DNA of 64,000 nucleotides from Cryptomeria japonica (GCF_030272615.1 NC_081406.1:210834997-210898996), one strand, 5' to 3'. Shown: positions 10,450 through 22,327, counted from the first letter of the stretch. A program made the numbers and translations. Notes: generated from the letters alone by a model not told the origin.

Positions 10450-12328
10450 GAGTACTTGCCTATGCTGGAGTCACGGGAAAGATTCCCATCGACTCAGAGG
10501 TTACAACCAAAGTTGTCATTCGAGGACAGGGGTTCCATTGAGGTTATGGGTCTGAGATACATTCTGTATGTGCTTGAGTTTTGGGCGAACATGGGTTTGC
10601 TGACTGCACTGGCTGAGAGATGGCACTCTGAGACATGCACATTTCATTTGCCGATGGGTGAGATGATAGTCACCTTAGAGGATGTGTATAGGATACTACG
10701 GATACCGATTGATGGGGAGTTGATACCCTATGATCGAGATGGAGATAGGGAGGCATTGAGATGAGTGTTCCGAGACTGGAGATGAGGGCTAGACACGTGG
10801 CATGGGACACGATGACTGCGACAGGACTGACACTACCAACAATACTAGGAGGAGTGATCAGTGGGTTCCTGTGTCCAAATAGAGCGACACGGAGGTCGAT
10901 TGTAGGCTGGGGGAGCACCTTGGAGACACTGGTTACATAGTATACCAGATATGCCTGGGGACCGTGCGTGCTGGCACACTTGTACTATGAGCTTCATCAG
11001 TTCGTTTATCATGGATCTGTAGGATTGGGATGCAGAGTTACATTGTTGCAGGTTTGGGCATATGAGCATCTGCCAGTCAAAGGGCGGATACATTTTAGAG
11101 GCCGAGGTCATGGACACAGTTTTTTTCATCTATATGATATGATTACCTCACAGCCATGGATTGGCAGGTTGGAGCACTGGCATCGAGTGATCGATGACAT
11201 TGACACTGTGATATGGAGGTCGTACCACGAGTGCGAGCAATGGGAGGATGATGCAGTGGATCTACCCTATACCTTCAGGAGAAGATATCTGATTGGGCGG
11301 ACACCCTAGGAAGGCAGTTAGTGGATAGGGTATGCAGGTAGTTTGGCAGGATCCAGTAGATGCCACAGGGTTCTGGTATGTATGCGCAGACAGTGCGAGA
11401 CCAGGCACACTTTGGGCCACTATTATCATATGATCAGGTCGTGATGCAGCTGGTAGAGATGGTGCCCATGCCATGGGATATGTGGCCTGAGATTGAGGAT
11501 GCAGGTATGGATGCAGAGTACACTGCATATTGGGCTGAGCATCCATTTCCACGACTGACTAACCCAGGGGAGCAGATGGATGGAGATGGTGGGGGGAGAG
11601 GCCGACGGAGGAGGCAGGGTGTAGTTAGAGAGAGGAGGGTGGCTCCATAGAGAGGAGGGTGGAGAGGAGAGGTAGGCTCGAGTGATGAGGGGTCGTGGTG
11701 GATTGCCACAATAGGTACCAGTAGCATAGGGTCCTAGATAGGTACAGGGATAGGGACAGAGGTAGGTATAGGTACAGGCAAAGGCACAGCCACAGCCACC
11801 AGTATAGGGGGAGTCCAAGCAGAGCCACAGGCACAAGGGGCCGAGGAGGAGGAGGATGAGCTATTTGAGCTGAGGGATATCTGCCAGGGACAGGCAAATG
11901 AGATCGAAGATCTGGAGAGGGAGATAGCTAGGCTTAGGAGACAGCTGAGGGATACTGAGCGGGAGAGGGATCAGGCTATCCAGTGCTATACTGAGGCTGA
12001 GACAACACTGAGGGCTAGGAGGCAAGCGGCAGAGGACATAGGCGCTGGATACACCTATGTTCTATGGGCAGGGGAGGAGATAGGTTATTGGCGAGGCCTA
12101 TACTACGAAGCAGTGCCACCAGAGCAGTGGGTGAGGAGCTTCATTAAACCATCGCGGACAGCGTCGGCTACCAGAGGGAATCAGAGGAGATAGACGTCTA
12201 GCGGTGGGGTTATGGGTCCACCACCACCACCAGATAGAGGGGGCAGGAGAGATGATCCTGGGGCAGGTCCTTCCAGGGCTCAGACTCCATCGAGTCCAGG
12301 CAGCTCTGAGGGAGGGAGTTCATCATAG

Positions 12329-14100
12329 CCATAGAGGGCTCCCTATGTATCAATTTTGTACCATTTTGTATTATGATGTAGACACCTTCGGGTGGTTGTA
12401 GCCATATGATTTTGACATCATTGTATCATGACACTTTTGATTATATATATGAGATGATTCATCTTTGTGGCAGCTATATGCATGTGTACCTATGTGATGC
12501 TTATGTTCCTATGATGTATGTTTCTATGTGATGAGATGTTTCATGATGTATGTTTCTATATGATGCTTATGATATGGATGCAAATATGTACATGATGAAA
12601 TGCAATATATTTTTTTTCTTTTATGTTTTTAATATGTTATGCATATGTGAATGTAAATGTATGAAATGTCAATGAATATGATAATGCAAATGATTATTTA
12701 CATGATGAAAATGTAAAATGTGCTAATATGTGTTGTGTGCATGATGTGATGCAATTGTGATATCTATATGTATGTATGAAATGCTTAATATGTGGTAATG
12801 TAGGTGCAAACTACATGAGATGCAAATGTTTTTGGTGTGTCATTATACTCAGTCATGTGATAGAAGGCTACATGGACTCAAGAAGGATGATGGAAGTCAA
12901 TCAAGAAAGGGGAATGGAAGATAGAAGATATAGAAGTGAGAGAGCTTCTTGTGCATTATCATCATTGAGCTTTATTATGGCAAGTAGGTTATGACAATCG
13001 AGGCATATGTTCGACCCAAACAGTCATTGTACCTGTTTGCATGGAGATAAGACAGTCGCAAACAAGGAATGCCCCAAATCACACTAGACTCTCAGTGTCC
13101 TCATATCCTTGGACAAGTCATAGCATTACTAAGAGACAATCCACAGACAGCAAAAGAAAATAGGTGACGATACCCCATCCTCGCCTTTCTAGTCAAAGTC
13201 ATCCTGGAGATAGAATCTCTAGTCAGAGACATCCTGGAAAAGCTAAAAGACATGTCACCAAAAAATTAAAATCAAAAGAAAACCAAGACTCGACACCAAC
13301 ATCCACTGTAGTCCTCAAGTTTAGTGTCTCTTGTCACTTGTATAAGTCTTATTTGATTGTGGTCACAATGTTTACTTTCACAAAAAGGATAGATAGCACT
13401 GAACCATAATGTTGTCTGAGTCTGTTGAAAGATTTGATTTGTTGAAGCCCATTGTTACTATTGTGTCTCATTTGAAACTGGCTGAATCCATGAAACTGAT
13501 ACTTTATTGCGGAGAAAGCGAAACTTTATTGTAGATCGGCGATGCAGATGTTGCTCTATTGCGGATTGTGCGTGGATAGACTGAAGAAAAGTGGAAGAAA
13601 CTATACTCCTCGAAACGTGTGATGCTCTCAGTTCCACACCCATTACTAGACGTAGGATTTGCCTTAGCCACAGATAGGAGCTGATTTATTATGGACGGAA
13701 AGGGTTGTGAAAAGGAATGTTTATTATGAATGGCTAACTAATCTTAGGTAGATCAATAACAAGCCATGATGGGAATGGGTAAGTTTGTTGTGGATGAATA
13801 GGTTGTGAGTGTGTGCAAAGTGAAGGATGAAATGGAATCCTAAAGGAGGGAGGAGCAATGTCTCTACACATGGCGCTAGTGATCCGGTTTTCACCAGGGT
13901 ACTTGCGCAGAGCGCCACCGAAGTGGTTTTCACTGTTGGATGAAATGTTTTTCTTTACTTTTTTTCTTTTTTTTTTTGTGTCACAAGGCGCCTATTTGCC
14001 AGGTTTTCACCAAGTAACAATTTTTTATGTTTTGTGATTTTTTTGTGATTTTGATATTTTTTTTATTTTTTTGTATTTTTGAATTAGGATGCTCTGAAGA
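12329..14100. other. Non-coding 3' half spacer of the gypsy element
   Basis: Between the PMD stop and the integrase tail. 12420-12790 is low-complexity ATG/TATG-rich sequence. 13190-13250 holds a ~29-bp repeat (TAGTCA(A/G)AG(T/A)CATCCTGGA). 13860-14015 has two GCGC..(GTTTTCACCA(A/G)) blocks. Short frames here (12776, 13164) have no recognisable protein content. Confidence 0.6.
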
Positions 14101-14101
14101 G

Positions 14102-15241
14102 CTATGTGTAAAACCTGCAAAGATGTATGCTATTGATAGGATCCTCCAAAGGTTCACCCTCTGTAGTTGAGAGTTGATATGCACCAGATCCATAGGTTGT
14201 TGTGATAATGTAGGGACCAAGCCAGTTTGGTTCAAACTTGCCCTTCTTCTCTCTGTCTTGCTGATTTTTAGGATTTTCTCTGAGAACCAAGTCACCTACC
14301 TCAAATGTGTGAGGTTTAACCTTATGATTGTAGCTACATTGTTGCTTGATTGAATTATGTGTAGCTTGAGTGTTTGTCTTCCTTGATAAAGGAACTAAGA
14401 TAGAATTACTAGTGTGTGGACTACACAGGCCCATATGTGTGTCACTTGAAGAAGTTTGGGCATCCCTGATAACAAAGTCCTTCAAGGAAGCTCCATTAAA
14501 GGTCCATGATGTATCGCCAAAAGGGAAAGGATGTGTGGAAGAAGTAGATGAGTGATGAAGGCTTATGATTGTGAAAAGAAGTGAAAGTAGGATAGCATGA
14601 TGGAGACTTAGGATCAACAAGTATGATTTTTGACTTGAAATTTTAGAACTTTTGCCCCCAGTTATTTTGATATTAGGGGAGATCAACTCTTGTTCTTTCT
14701 CGTTCATAGGATTTTTATCCTTGACTTTGATTTTTGCAAAGTCCAATAGCTTTTGATTTTGATTTGGACTAAAGGACTTTTCTTTAGTTTTTACTTTTGG
14801 ATTTTTCTTTTCAAATCTTGATTTTTGATCCCCAATTAGTAAGGGCTTTTGTGATTCTTGTTGATCCAAGTCTAGGAGAGGAGTAGAAATGGAATGAGTG
14901 GATGAAATGATAAAGCTATGTGAGTTCTCAAGAGGGCTAGTGATACACTCAATAGATTCTTTGTTGGAACCACTCTTAGGACTATTAATATCAAGAGATG
15001 CTTGCACCCCTAGAGGAGATTTGCATTCAGACTTAGTAGCCACAACACTAGGTGGTTCACACCCAATTCCTTGGCATTGCAAATTGTTTGTAGTTTTTTC
15101 TTGTTGACTGAATGTCTTAGGAGATAGTGGGAATTGATCAACATGAAAGATATACTCACCACATCCCATGTCTTTAATCTTGAACTTTTCTTTGTGCTCT
15201 GCTTGTTTTGATGTAGAAGCTTTCAAGGATTCTGGATCCAC
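14102..15241 (-). pseudogene. Fused low-complexity segment plus gypsy integrase C-terminal tail
   Basis: The open frame of 379 codons ends in a clear gypsy integrase tail (residues about 295-379: HKVKPHTFEVGDLVL, GKFEPNWLGPYIITT, GAYQLSTTEGEPLEDPIN, HLCRFYT). The first ~290 residues are Ser/Lys/Gln-rich with one hydrophobic stretch (SYLLILSLHHAILLSLLFTI, about 205-224) and show no RT, RNase H or integrase core motifs. The enzyme core has therefore been lost and replaced by about 850 bp of unrelated sequence, leaving only the tail. The tail normally helps bind DNA; on its own it has no known role. Confidence 0.85.
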
Positions 15242-15298
15242 ATATGATGAAGATGGAATAGCCTCTCGATTGACTGGTATTGTTATTTCTGATCGAGG

Positions 15299-15787
15299 TC
15301 ATAGATTGTTGTAATATATAAATGGATTTGGATCTACTTTGACGGTCACTTCAACTCCATTGTGTGGAAACTTGATACATCGATGATATGTAGATGGGAC
15401 TGCGCTCATCTCTTGAATCCATGGGAGTCCTAGCAATATGTTGTATGTGAGATCTAGGTCTAGGACTTGACAAACCACATCTTTTGTAACTGGCCCAACT
15501 CTGAGAGGTAAGGTGATTGTTCCCTTGGATGAGCGCTCTTTGTCATCATATGCCTTGATGGTAATTTTGTTCGTAGAATTCACAGCCTTTTCAGAATATC
15601 CCAATTGTATTATAGTGCTCAATGTACAAATGTTTAGACCTGCTCCTCCATCTATCAGGACTTGTTTTATTCGATGTTTGTGTAGGAAGACTTCAATGTG
15701 TAAAGGTGCATTATGTGGTTGACTCACGGAGGCGTCGTCGGCTTCTGTGAATGTAAGGGAGTGTGGAATGGAAAGGTATCCCACCAT
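15299..15787 (-). pseudogene. Gypsy retropepsin-like protease domain
   Basis: 162 codons. The aspartic protease core is visible as FLHKHRIKQVLIDGGAGLNI (about residues 34-53), where DGG replaces the usual D(S/T)G; Tat-type elements often have D-G-G-A. LGLPWIQEMSAVPST near residues 118-132 is the second conserved block (hydrophobic-LG-x-PW). It would mature Gag. It lies downstream of gag on the minus strand and is separated from it by stops. The frame itself is open, but the natural start is probably inside a Gag-Pol polyprotein. Confidence 0.8.
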
Positions 15788-15914
15788 GGCTTGAAACTAG
15801 TCCATGTTCAAATCAGTAGGAAGTGTCTCTCAAGATTTTGTCAAGAATAGCTTTATGTGTGGGGGATATGTGTAAGAGCTCAAGGATTAAGATAAGCACG
15901 GGTGTCTTCCCTAA

Positions 15915-18221
15915 CTATTCTACAAGGTCATACTCAGGCTTGGTTGATGAAGAAGCTATGTTTTTAGCTGGAGCACCTTGCAAAGTGAATTTACCTCGAC
16001 GAGTTGTAATATTACATTCAAAGGTAGGTTCAGAAGAAGATCCAATGCCTTTCAAGATGATCTTGGGTCTTTGGGTAGAGTTATCAGGCGTTTTGTCCTT
16101 GATGATAATGGTAGAGACATAATTGTCCATTGAGATGTGATTGATAGTTGAATCATAGTTAAAAGATGCTCTGGTATAGTTGATTTGGTCATCTGTGGCT
16201 TTAGACTTTCCCTTGTCATGTTTTGGGAATGGTTCCTTAAACATCTCATGTTCTTGGTTGGATGAGTGTCCTTCAATCTCAATGTCACCTCTATCAATGA
16301 GATCTTATATGATGTTCTTTAGTCGATGACAATTTCCTGTTTTATGACCCTTGTTCTTATGAAATTCACAATACTCATCATCATTCCACTAATTTGGTTT
16401 AACCTTTGGCTCATATGGAGGAAAATCTGGAACTGTGATTACCTTGTTTGCTACTAGCTTTTTGAAAACAGACTCAAGTGGTTCTCCCAATGGAGTGTAC
16501 TTCCTTTGTGACTTTGAAGTTTTTTGAGTATTCACCTAATTGTTTGTAGAGCTTGATCTAGAAAAAATGATTTTAGGTCGCACTGTATTGGCATCAACAA
16601 CACCATCATTGACTGTGTTCTTGTTTTTATTCCAAAATCTTGGGTTGTCTTTTCCTTTAAAGTCCTCTTTGTTTTCTTTGAATATTTTGATGACTCCTTG
16701 CTCAATTACGACCTTCTCTGTTGCTAATCCTTTTTCAATGACGTCCTTGAAGGTGGATAGACAAGATTTCCTTAGATCATAGCTAATGTCTTTGTTAACA
16801 TTTTGGGTGAACATTTCTACCATTTGTTTTTGTTGAATTTCACAAGAGCATCTGCTGGCTAGATTCCTCCATCTTTGTAAAACTGATGAAAAAGACTCTC
16901 CATCTTTTTGCTTGGTGTTGCACAAAGTAGTGACTGATATGTTTGTCTCTATGTTGTAGGATAAATGTTGGATAAATGCCTCTGCTAAGTCACCCCATGA
17001 CTTAATTCCAGGTGGAAGTTGAGAGAACCATTCCATAGCTTGATCACCTAAGCTTTGTGTGAATAATCTCATCAAATATGTCTCTTCTGCTGCCACTTCA
17101 ATGCAAGTTATGAAAAACTATCTTATGTGTGCCTTAGGATCCCCTTTTCCTCTATACTTATCAAACTTAGGTGTCACAAAGTGTTTAGGAAAAGGAGGCA
17201 TTGGAATGCTTTTGTCAAATGGATAGGGACATATGTCTCTCATTGTGTAAGTTGGCTTCGGTGTATTTATGTCCTCCATTTTCTTCTGTAAATCCTTGAT
17301 TTGTTGTTCCAAATTGTTCTTAGGTGGAGACTGATTTCTTGGACCATACCCCATGCTTGAGGCACCAATTGGAGGAGGAGCATGTTGCATATGTGGATAA
17401 TATTGATCATACACATGTTCATATGGAGGAGGTCTATAATGATGTTGCGTATATGGACCACTTGGTATAGAGTCATGTTGAGGAACGGCATATCTGTTTT
17501 GTCCATGTATTCCATACTCTATAGGAATGTCATGAGTTTGTTCTAGTGTGTTGCCCCCAAATTTGACATGGGGTGTCCTTGTGTCCAAATTTTGAGCATG
17601 CCTTTGAATATCCAATTGCTTTGGTGGTTGATCCTTAGCATTGGTATGTGATTGAGCATATTTTTCTGCATAAGACTTCCATAATGGTCTGCGAAGGTGA
17701 GTATCATATGCTTGACCATGTGTATGTGGGACCTCTGGTTTTTGAAACAAAGATGATGGTGATTCAGGTACCATATGTGGTCCTCTATTGCCTCCACTAT
17801 GAGGCCTCCTCTGATCCATTTTGAGGTGAGGTTGTTGCAAAGGTCGATTTTCCATTATTTGAGACATGTCAAAATAATGAGGGATCTTGGCTCCACTTTG
17901 TGCCATCATTTGTAAGAAATATTGTCTATCCCTCCCCATTATTTCCTCAACCAATTGATTGAAATGAGGATCCATAATGGAGTCTTCCACTTCTATTGAA
18001 TGTACTAAAAAGTTGTCCATATTGTCATTGTGTGTATCATTGTTGTTTGTAGTGTCCATGTTCTCAACATTTGGAATGTTTCTATAGTCATCCATGTCAG
18101 GCAATGTAGTATGATCAGAATTGAAAAAGATATCATTGTCATATTCATAGGAACTCATGTTTGCAGACTCTTGAGCCTCTTTAGTTTCTCTCCTTGATTT
18201 TTGGGAACGGGTTTCAACCAT
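15915..18221 (-). pseudogene. Gypsy gag gene (several stops)
   Basis: Starts MVETRSQKSRRETKEAQESA (18221) and runs 367 codons, with a Pro/His/Tyr-rich region and a short coiled coil (EQQIKDLQKKMEDI), to a TAG at 17118. The same frame continues through the retrotransposon gag domain (MRLFTQSLGDQAMEWFSQLP, SFSSVLQRWRNLASRC, 17060-16850). A CX2HX4HX4C knuckle (CEFHKNKGHKTGNC, near 16330-16372) and a charged tail reach about 15915. Only a few stops break a frame of about 770 codons. Gag would form the particle that packages element RNA. Because the frame is nearly whole, this part may have been working until recently. Confidence 0.9.
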
Positions 18222-18771
18222 GAACTAGGTATTGACCAAGATGTGTGAGACTAGATGAATATGGAAAGAGTATGGAAGACCAAGAGTTGGATGGAATGTA
18301 AATGAATTTGAGGTGTACTTGCAATGTCCAAAGTGTAAGACCAAGTATGTATGTAGTAGAGTAGGTGTGACTTCCAAAGAGATGATAGTTTCTCTTGATG
18401 AGGTAAGTTGACCTTGACTCTAAGTAAGACCAAATGAGACCCAAAGGTGATAGACCTTGATGAGGGACCACTTAGCAAAATGTTGTTGTATGTAGTGTGT
18501 TGAGAAAATAAGATGAGGACAAGCAAGTGACCTTTTGACTCAAGTTTAGACAAATGTGAATGTAATGTAAGGTGAAAAGCAATGATGGACTTTGTGAGAC
18601 CCAAAGACAGGTTGAATGCTAGATGAAAACCCTAGAGAGATAACCTAGGAATCTCAATAAGTCTGAAACTGATTGTTCTTGTTTACTGAATTATGAAAGT
18701 TTTCAATCCTGAACACAGACATGCCTGTATACTTCACAGATGCGCTTAAAGGACATAGATGCTATTCTATC

Positions 18772-18980
18772 AAACACAGACGCGTTTCTGAGATGCTACA
18801 ATGTTGCTCAAAAGACACAGATGCATTTCTGCCCTTCACAAACACGTTTAGATGACACAGACGCGGGTCTGTCAGACACAGGCGCATTTCTGAGATGCTG
18901 CAATGTTGCTCAAAAGACATAGACGTGTTTCTGCCCTTCACAGACGCGTTTAGATGACATAGACGTGGGTCTATCAGACA
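18772..18980 (-). repeat. 102-bp tandem duplication in the gag leader with CGCGTCTGTG motifs
   Basis: The block containing TTTCTGAGATGCT(A/G)CAATG occurs at 18785 and 18887 (period 102). Each copy carries three or four CACAGACGCG-type sites, which read CGCGTCTGTG in the element's sense direction. Confidence 0.85.
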
Positions 18981-19287
18981 CAGACACGTTTCTGCAAACT
19001 TTGTGCAATTTTTCCAATCTATGAAGTTGTTTTGTTGTGACCAAATCTGAATGTTTGACTATTTTTTGTGACAAGAGGACACAGTGTTGATGAGGACTCA
19101 ATGTTTGCAAGTGTTTAGACTCAAAATGACTCAAAGAAAAGTGTGTTGTTTGATGTAAAATTGTTTTGCATACACTTGAAGACACAAAAGACACAATGTT
19201 TTTATGTTTGGTCTTGAATGTTTGATTGTTCAAAATAAGTCGAGCATAATTCTTATGGATGGCCAAGACAATAGTTGTTGATCCCAC

Positions 19288-19620
19288 ATGGAGTTTCCCC
19301 CGAGGCTACGCTATTCAGAGTGGATACTTAGATGCTTGGCCCCACTGGCTCCACCCTTGGCACTCACTTCTCGGGGCATCCAAGCATCAGTCCCCATGAA
19401 AACTCATCGTGGCGAACTTTGTATCTCTACTAAGAACCATATGTGTGTGGGCCGCTACCAGAGGTCCGACCTCCTACCCCAACAACTAGAAGGATTTTGG
19501 CTTCTAAAACAAAAAGATTCTAGTAAGGGCATCTGCTCGTGTGGCCATACATGTGGCACTTTCAGCTCTATAAATACAGAAGGCTCCCAGCCGATAGGGG
19601 TTACGCCCTACAAATGATCT
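19288..19620 (-). other. GC-rich non-coding block in the gypsy leader
   Basis: About 330 bp with clearly higher GC than the AT-rich surroundings (for example GGCCCCACTGGCTCCACCC near 19338). It lies between the 5' LTR and gag. A 109-codon frame on the plus strand here runs against the element and has no protein similarity I recognise, so I treat the block as leader sequence. Confidence 0.5.
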
Positions 19621-20189
19621 AATAAATTTGATCAAACGGGTTTATGGGGAGACATAGTGTCGGTATGAACTAATCAGCACATGTTATCCATAGTTTTCAC
19701 CATGGATACAATTATTTATAGTGGTTTGGAAGAAGATGGCTTTTCTTTTGCTACCACTTGGGTTGTTCTCTCCTCACTAGTAGTCCTAATGACCACATGG
19801 GGAGATAGGCCCTCTAAAGATTAAACAAAAAGAGCCTATTGCTCAAGACACAAAAGACAATGGTTCAATTTTAGTGCACCAATTGAAGTGTTTGCTAATC
19901 TATGAAAACAAGGCACACAATGAAAGATCAAAAACCCTTGCCAAGGTCCTGCAACAAAGATCTATTAGTAGTTTGGATTGTTTGAAATAATCACCCCTTC
20001 TTGAAAGCACACAAATTAGGTAAATTTTAGATCCAAAAGACTTTGTGAAAATAGGGGCCTTCAACAAAATGATTTTTCTTTCAAGACAAGCTACACCAAT
20101 TTCATTAGCTAGATCTGAAGATGTCAGCTCAAAATAAACCAATTTGAAATCTGAATGATGCAAAACCGAATCAAAGAAAACCCAAAATG

Positions 20190-20460
20190 TAACAAATTCA
20201 CACAGACGCAGTTATCAGAAACACAAATTCTATAAAATTTTGCAGACACACCTAAAGCTGACACAGACGCGGTTCCAGAACATAGATGTGGCTCCTGGAC
20301 ATAGACGCGCCTAAAAACTCCATAGATGCGACTAAGGCACATAGATGCGACTTTCAGAATCTGCAGAAAAATAAAATACTGTCGAGGACGCAGACGCGAT
20401 TCTAGATGTCGCAGATGTAACAGAAAATCAAAAATGCAATCTGAAAGTACACAGACACGA
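20190..20460 (-). repeat. Second cluster of CGCGTCTGTG motifs in the gypsy leader
   Basis: At least eight (A/C)A(C/T)AGA(C/T)GCG sites within 270 bp (for example 20202, 20261, 20302, 20323, 20342, 20390), close downstream of the primer-binding site in element sense. Confidence 0.8.
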
Positions 20461-20547
20461 AAATATCAAAATATTGTCAGAAATGTCAGATCTAAGACTT
20501 CAAAACACAAAATCTGCAACAAAAGATGTTAAATGAAAAAGGGACAA

Positions 20548-20567
20548 GAGTCCCACCGGGCGTGTCA
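20548..20567 (-). other. Primer-binding site of the gypsy element
   Basis: Three bases inside the 5' LTR the minus strand reads TGACACGCCCGGTGGGACTC. Its complement on the plus strand, GAGTCCCACCGGGCGTGTCA, has the form of a tRNA T-arm plus acceptor end. I cannot name the tRNA with certainty. Confidence 0.65.
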
Positions 20568-20570
20568 AAA

Positions 20571-21352
20571 TGTATATGGTGAAAATGGATAACAACAATA
20601 ATATTGAAAGACTAAATGAATTCAACCACAAAACCCTAGCCTAACAACAACAAAGATCCACCATAACATATGAAGATTACCTAAGACATGCAAATCAAAT
20701 GAAATCACAAAGATTATATCATCACATGTCCAATAGGGTTTGGATCTTCATTCTTCCTATCTCCATTGATCTTGCTTGATATAGTTGCTCTCAGATTTTA
20801 TGTGCACAAGAGCTCAACAAAGAACGAAAATGTGGTTGCAAGTAGGATCGCATGTAAAAGGCGTAGTGTAGTCAAGTGCACAACTGAGTTAGTCAGGGTT
20901 TGATAATGAAGGAAGCATCTCCTTATATAGAAGACACCATAAGAAATGGAGGGATAAGATTGAGAGGTGTAAAAGATAAATGGTCGGCTATGATTAAAGG
21001 GTAGGTAGAGAAAATAAGAAAATAATGAGAGGGTAGGTAGTGTAGGAATTAAGAGATGAATGACATGTGTCATAGGTAGAAAAGGTTAATGAATTAATTA
21101 AATAAATAAAGATTTATTTAATTAATAGAAGAAGTGAGATCAATTAAATAAATAAGATATTTATTTAATTTAGGAAAAGGACAATTTAAATAAATAAATG
21201 TATTTATTTAAATGAGAAATAAGGCTAGAAGAGGATAAATGAATTAATAAAATAAATAAAGATTTATTCAATTAATAGAAGAATTAGGCTTAGAATAATT
21301 AAATAAATAAAGATATTTATTTAATTAGACATGACAATTTTAGGTGTCTACA
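20571..21352 (-). repeat. 5' LTR of the PMD-carrying gypsy element
   Basis: Starts TGTAGACACC on the minus strand (21352) and ends CCATATACA (20571). TATATAAGG at 20921-20929 (minus) is the likely TATA box. Nearly identical to 8461-9243. Confidence 0.95.
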
Positions 21353-21357
21353 GCAGG

Positions 21358-22286
21358 TATAGAGCATCAACTCCACCTAGCTCCATAGGTTTGAGCATGC
21401 TCATATCCCTAGTGGTGGTTATAGGAGATAACACATTGGCCTAATTTGTTTCCTATCCTTAAGCCATCATTCCTAATTTGGAGGATATTCCTTAATTTTA
21501 ATTAATTATACCTCCAGTTACTAGTTTGGTAATGTCTGGTTACCCCAATGCATATTTGTGATTGACAAGTAAAGATTGTTTGTGCATAGTCGGTCATATG
21601 TGAATTGTCGTTAATTGAAGTGCATATATTAAAGATATTTAATATTATAGTGGCAATTTAATATTTAATTCTCAAATGTACCTTATATGTATTTGATTTG
21701 GTGAGGTTTGCCTTATTTTACCTTTGGGGTTATTTTGGGAGTAATTGGATTTACTTGCGCAATTCAATTTTTAATGTTTTTATATTTTCAACCCAAAAGT
21801 GAGTTTATATTGTATTTTGAAGTTCATTTTTAAACACTTAGTTATATTTTCTTTTTTTTTTTTGAGATTTCTATCCCTACAATAGATTTTTTGAATTTTG
21901 ATTGGGAAGGAATTGGTTGGAGAGATTTTATGGGTATAGGCTTGTTGGAATTATGCAGATGAATGCTTTGAGTTGTCCAAAAGATTCCACCTCTCATGAT
22001 GTGTATGGATTACATCTTCATTTTGTAGTTTTCCTCAAGTGTGAGGTATGATCTTTGATTTCTCTCTTTATTCTTGATGGAATCAATTTTAGTTTATTGC
22101 AAATGAATGGCAATGTCAAATAGAGTATTCTTTTAATTCAAAATTCTTCATTTGATTGATTCCACATTTTGTATGTTTCAAGTTTGAAAATGAGAGTTGT
22201 TTTGGGGATATGTTGCCCAAATTTTTATGTATTCTCAAAAAGTGAATTTGATTTCAATAGTGTGATGTTGTCCATGTTGGCAACAA
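21358..22286 (+). other. Body of giant LTR 1, no gene seen
   Basis: AT-rich continuation of the giant LTR between the two nested insertions. It begins with the shared ATCAACTCCACCTAGCT block. No coding signal. Confidence 0.6.
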
Positions 22287-22290
22287 TGCA

Positions 22291-22327
22291 GCAAATTAAG
22301 AGGCGGGGGATGAGTGAATCAATTTGC
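22291..22327 (-). ncRNA. C-rich-loop hairpin, fourth stem variant
   Basis: GCAAATT (22291-22297) pairs perfectly with AATTTGC (22321-22327). In the sense direction the loop carries TTCACTCATCCCCCGCCTC, an expanded version of the shared C-rich loop. Confidence 0.5.

Larger units (their letters stand above)
9592..12328 (+). pseudogene. Decayed plant mobile domain (PMD) gene carried antisense in the gypsy element
   Basis: Exon 1 (9592-9657, 22 codons, TGA at codon 12) ends ...AGCCG|GTAAGT. Exon 2 opens at 10450 after ...GACTGCAG and stays in phase (GEP|EYLPMLESRERF). The PMD reads RWHSETCTFHLPMGEMIVTL and EDVYRILRIPIDGELIPYD (10618-10734), then with frame changes LQVWAYEHLPVKGR (11047-11090), YTFRRRYLIGRTP and MVPMPWDMWPEIEDAGMDAEY. 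The C-terminus has a basic stretch, a charged coiled coil (about 11850-12040) and a Pro/Ser tail ending TCATCATAG at 12328. Many stops are TGA or TAG at former CGA or CAG, as methylated DNA decays. PMD proteins (MAIN/MAIL type) act in silencing and development, and PMD genes are known inside plant gypsy elements. Confidence 0.85.
8461..21352 (-). mobile_element. 12.9-kb non-autonomous Ty3/gypsy element carrying an antisense PMD gene
   Basis: LTRs at 8461-9243 (3') and 20571-21352 (5') share TGTAGACACC...CCATATACA ends and differ at only about 8 positions over the ~350 bp I compared by eye. Target duplication GCGGG/GCAGG (8456-8460, 21353-21357) differs by one transition. On the minus strand the order is 5' LTR, primer site, long leader, gag, protease, a low-complexity segment and the integrase tail. 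RT, RNase H and the integrase core are absent. The 3' half holds a PMD gene on the plus strand. Layout and LTR start fit the Tat/Ogre-type group of gypsy elements. It must have been mobilised by a partner. Confidence 0.92.

Noticed and set aside
11426-11897. Pro/Ser/Tyr-rich minus-strand frames opposite the PMD gene
   Set aside because: They are antisense to the Gly/Arg-rich PMD coding sequence.
19288-19617. 109-codon plus-strand frame in GC-rich sequence
   Set aside because: It runs against the gypsy leader and shows no domain; composition alone explains the open frame.
20548-20567. Possible tRNA gene fragment
   Set aside because: Only the T-arm/acceptor end is present, directly next to an LTR, so it is a primer-binding site.
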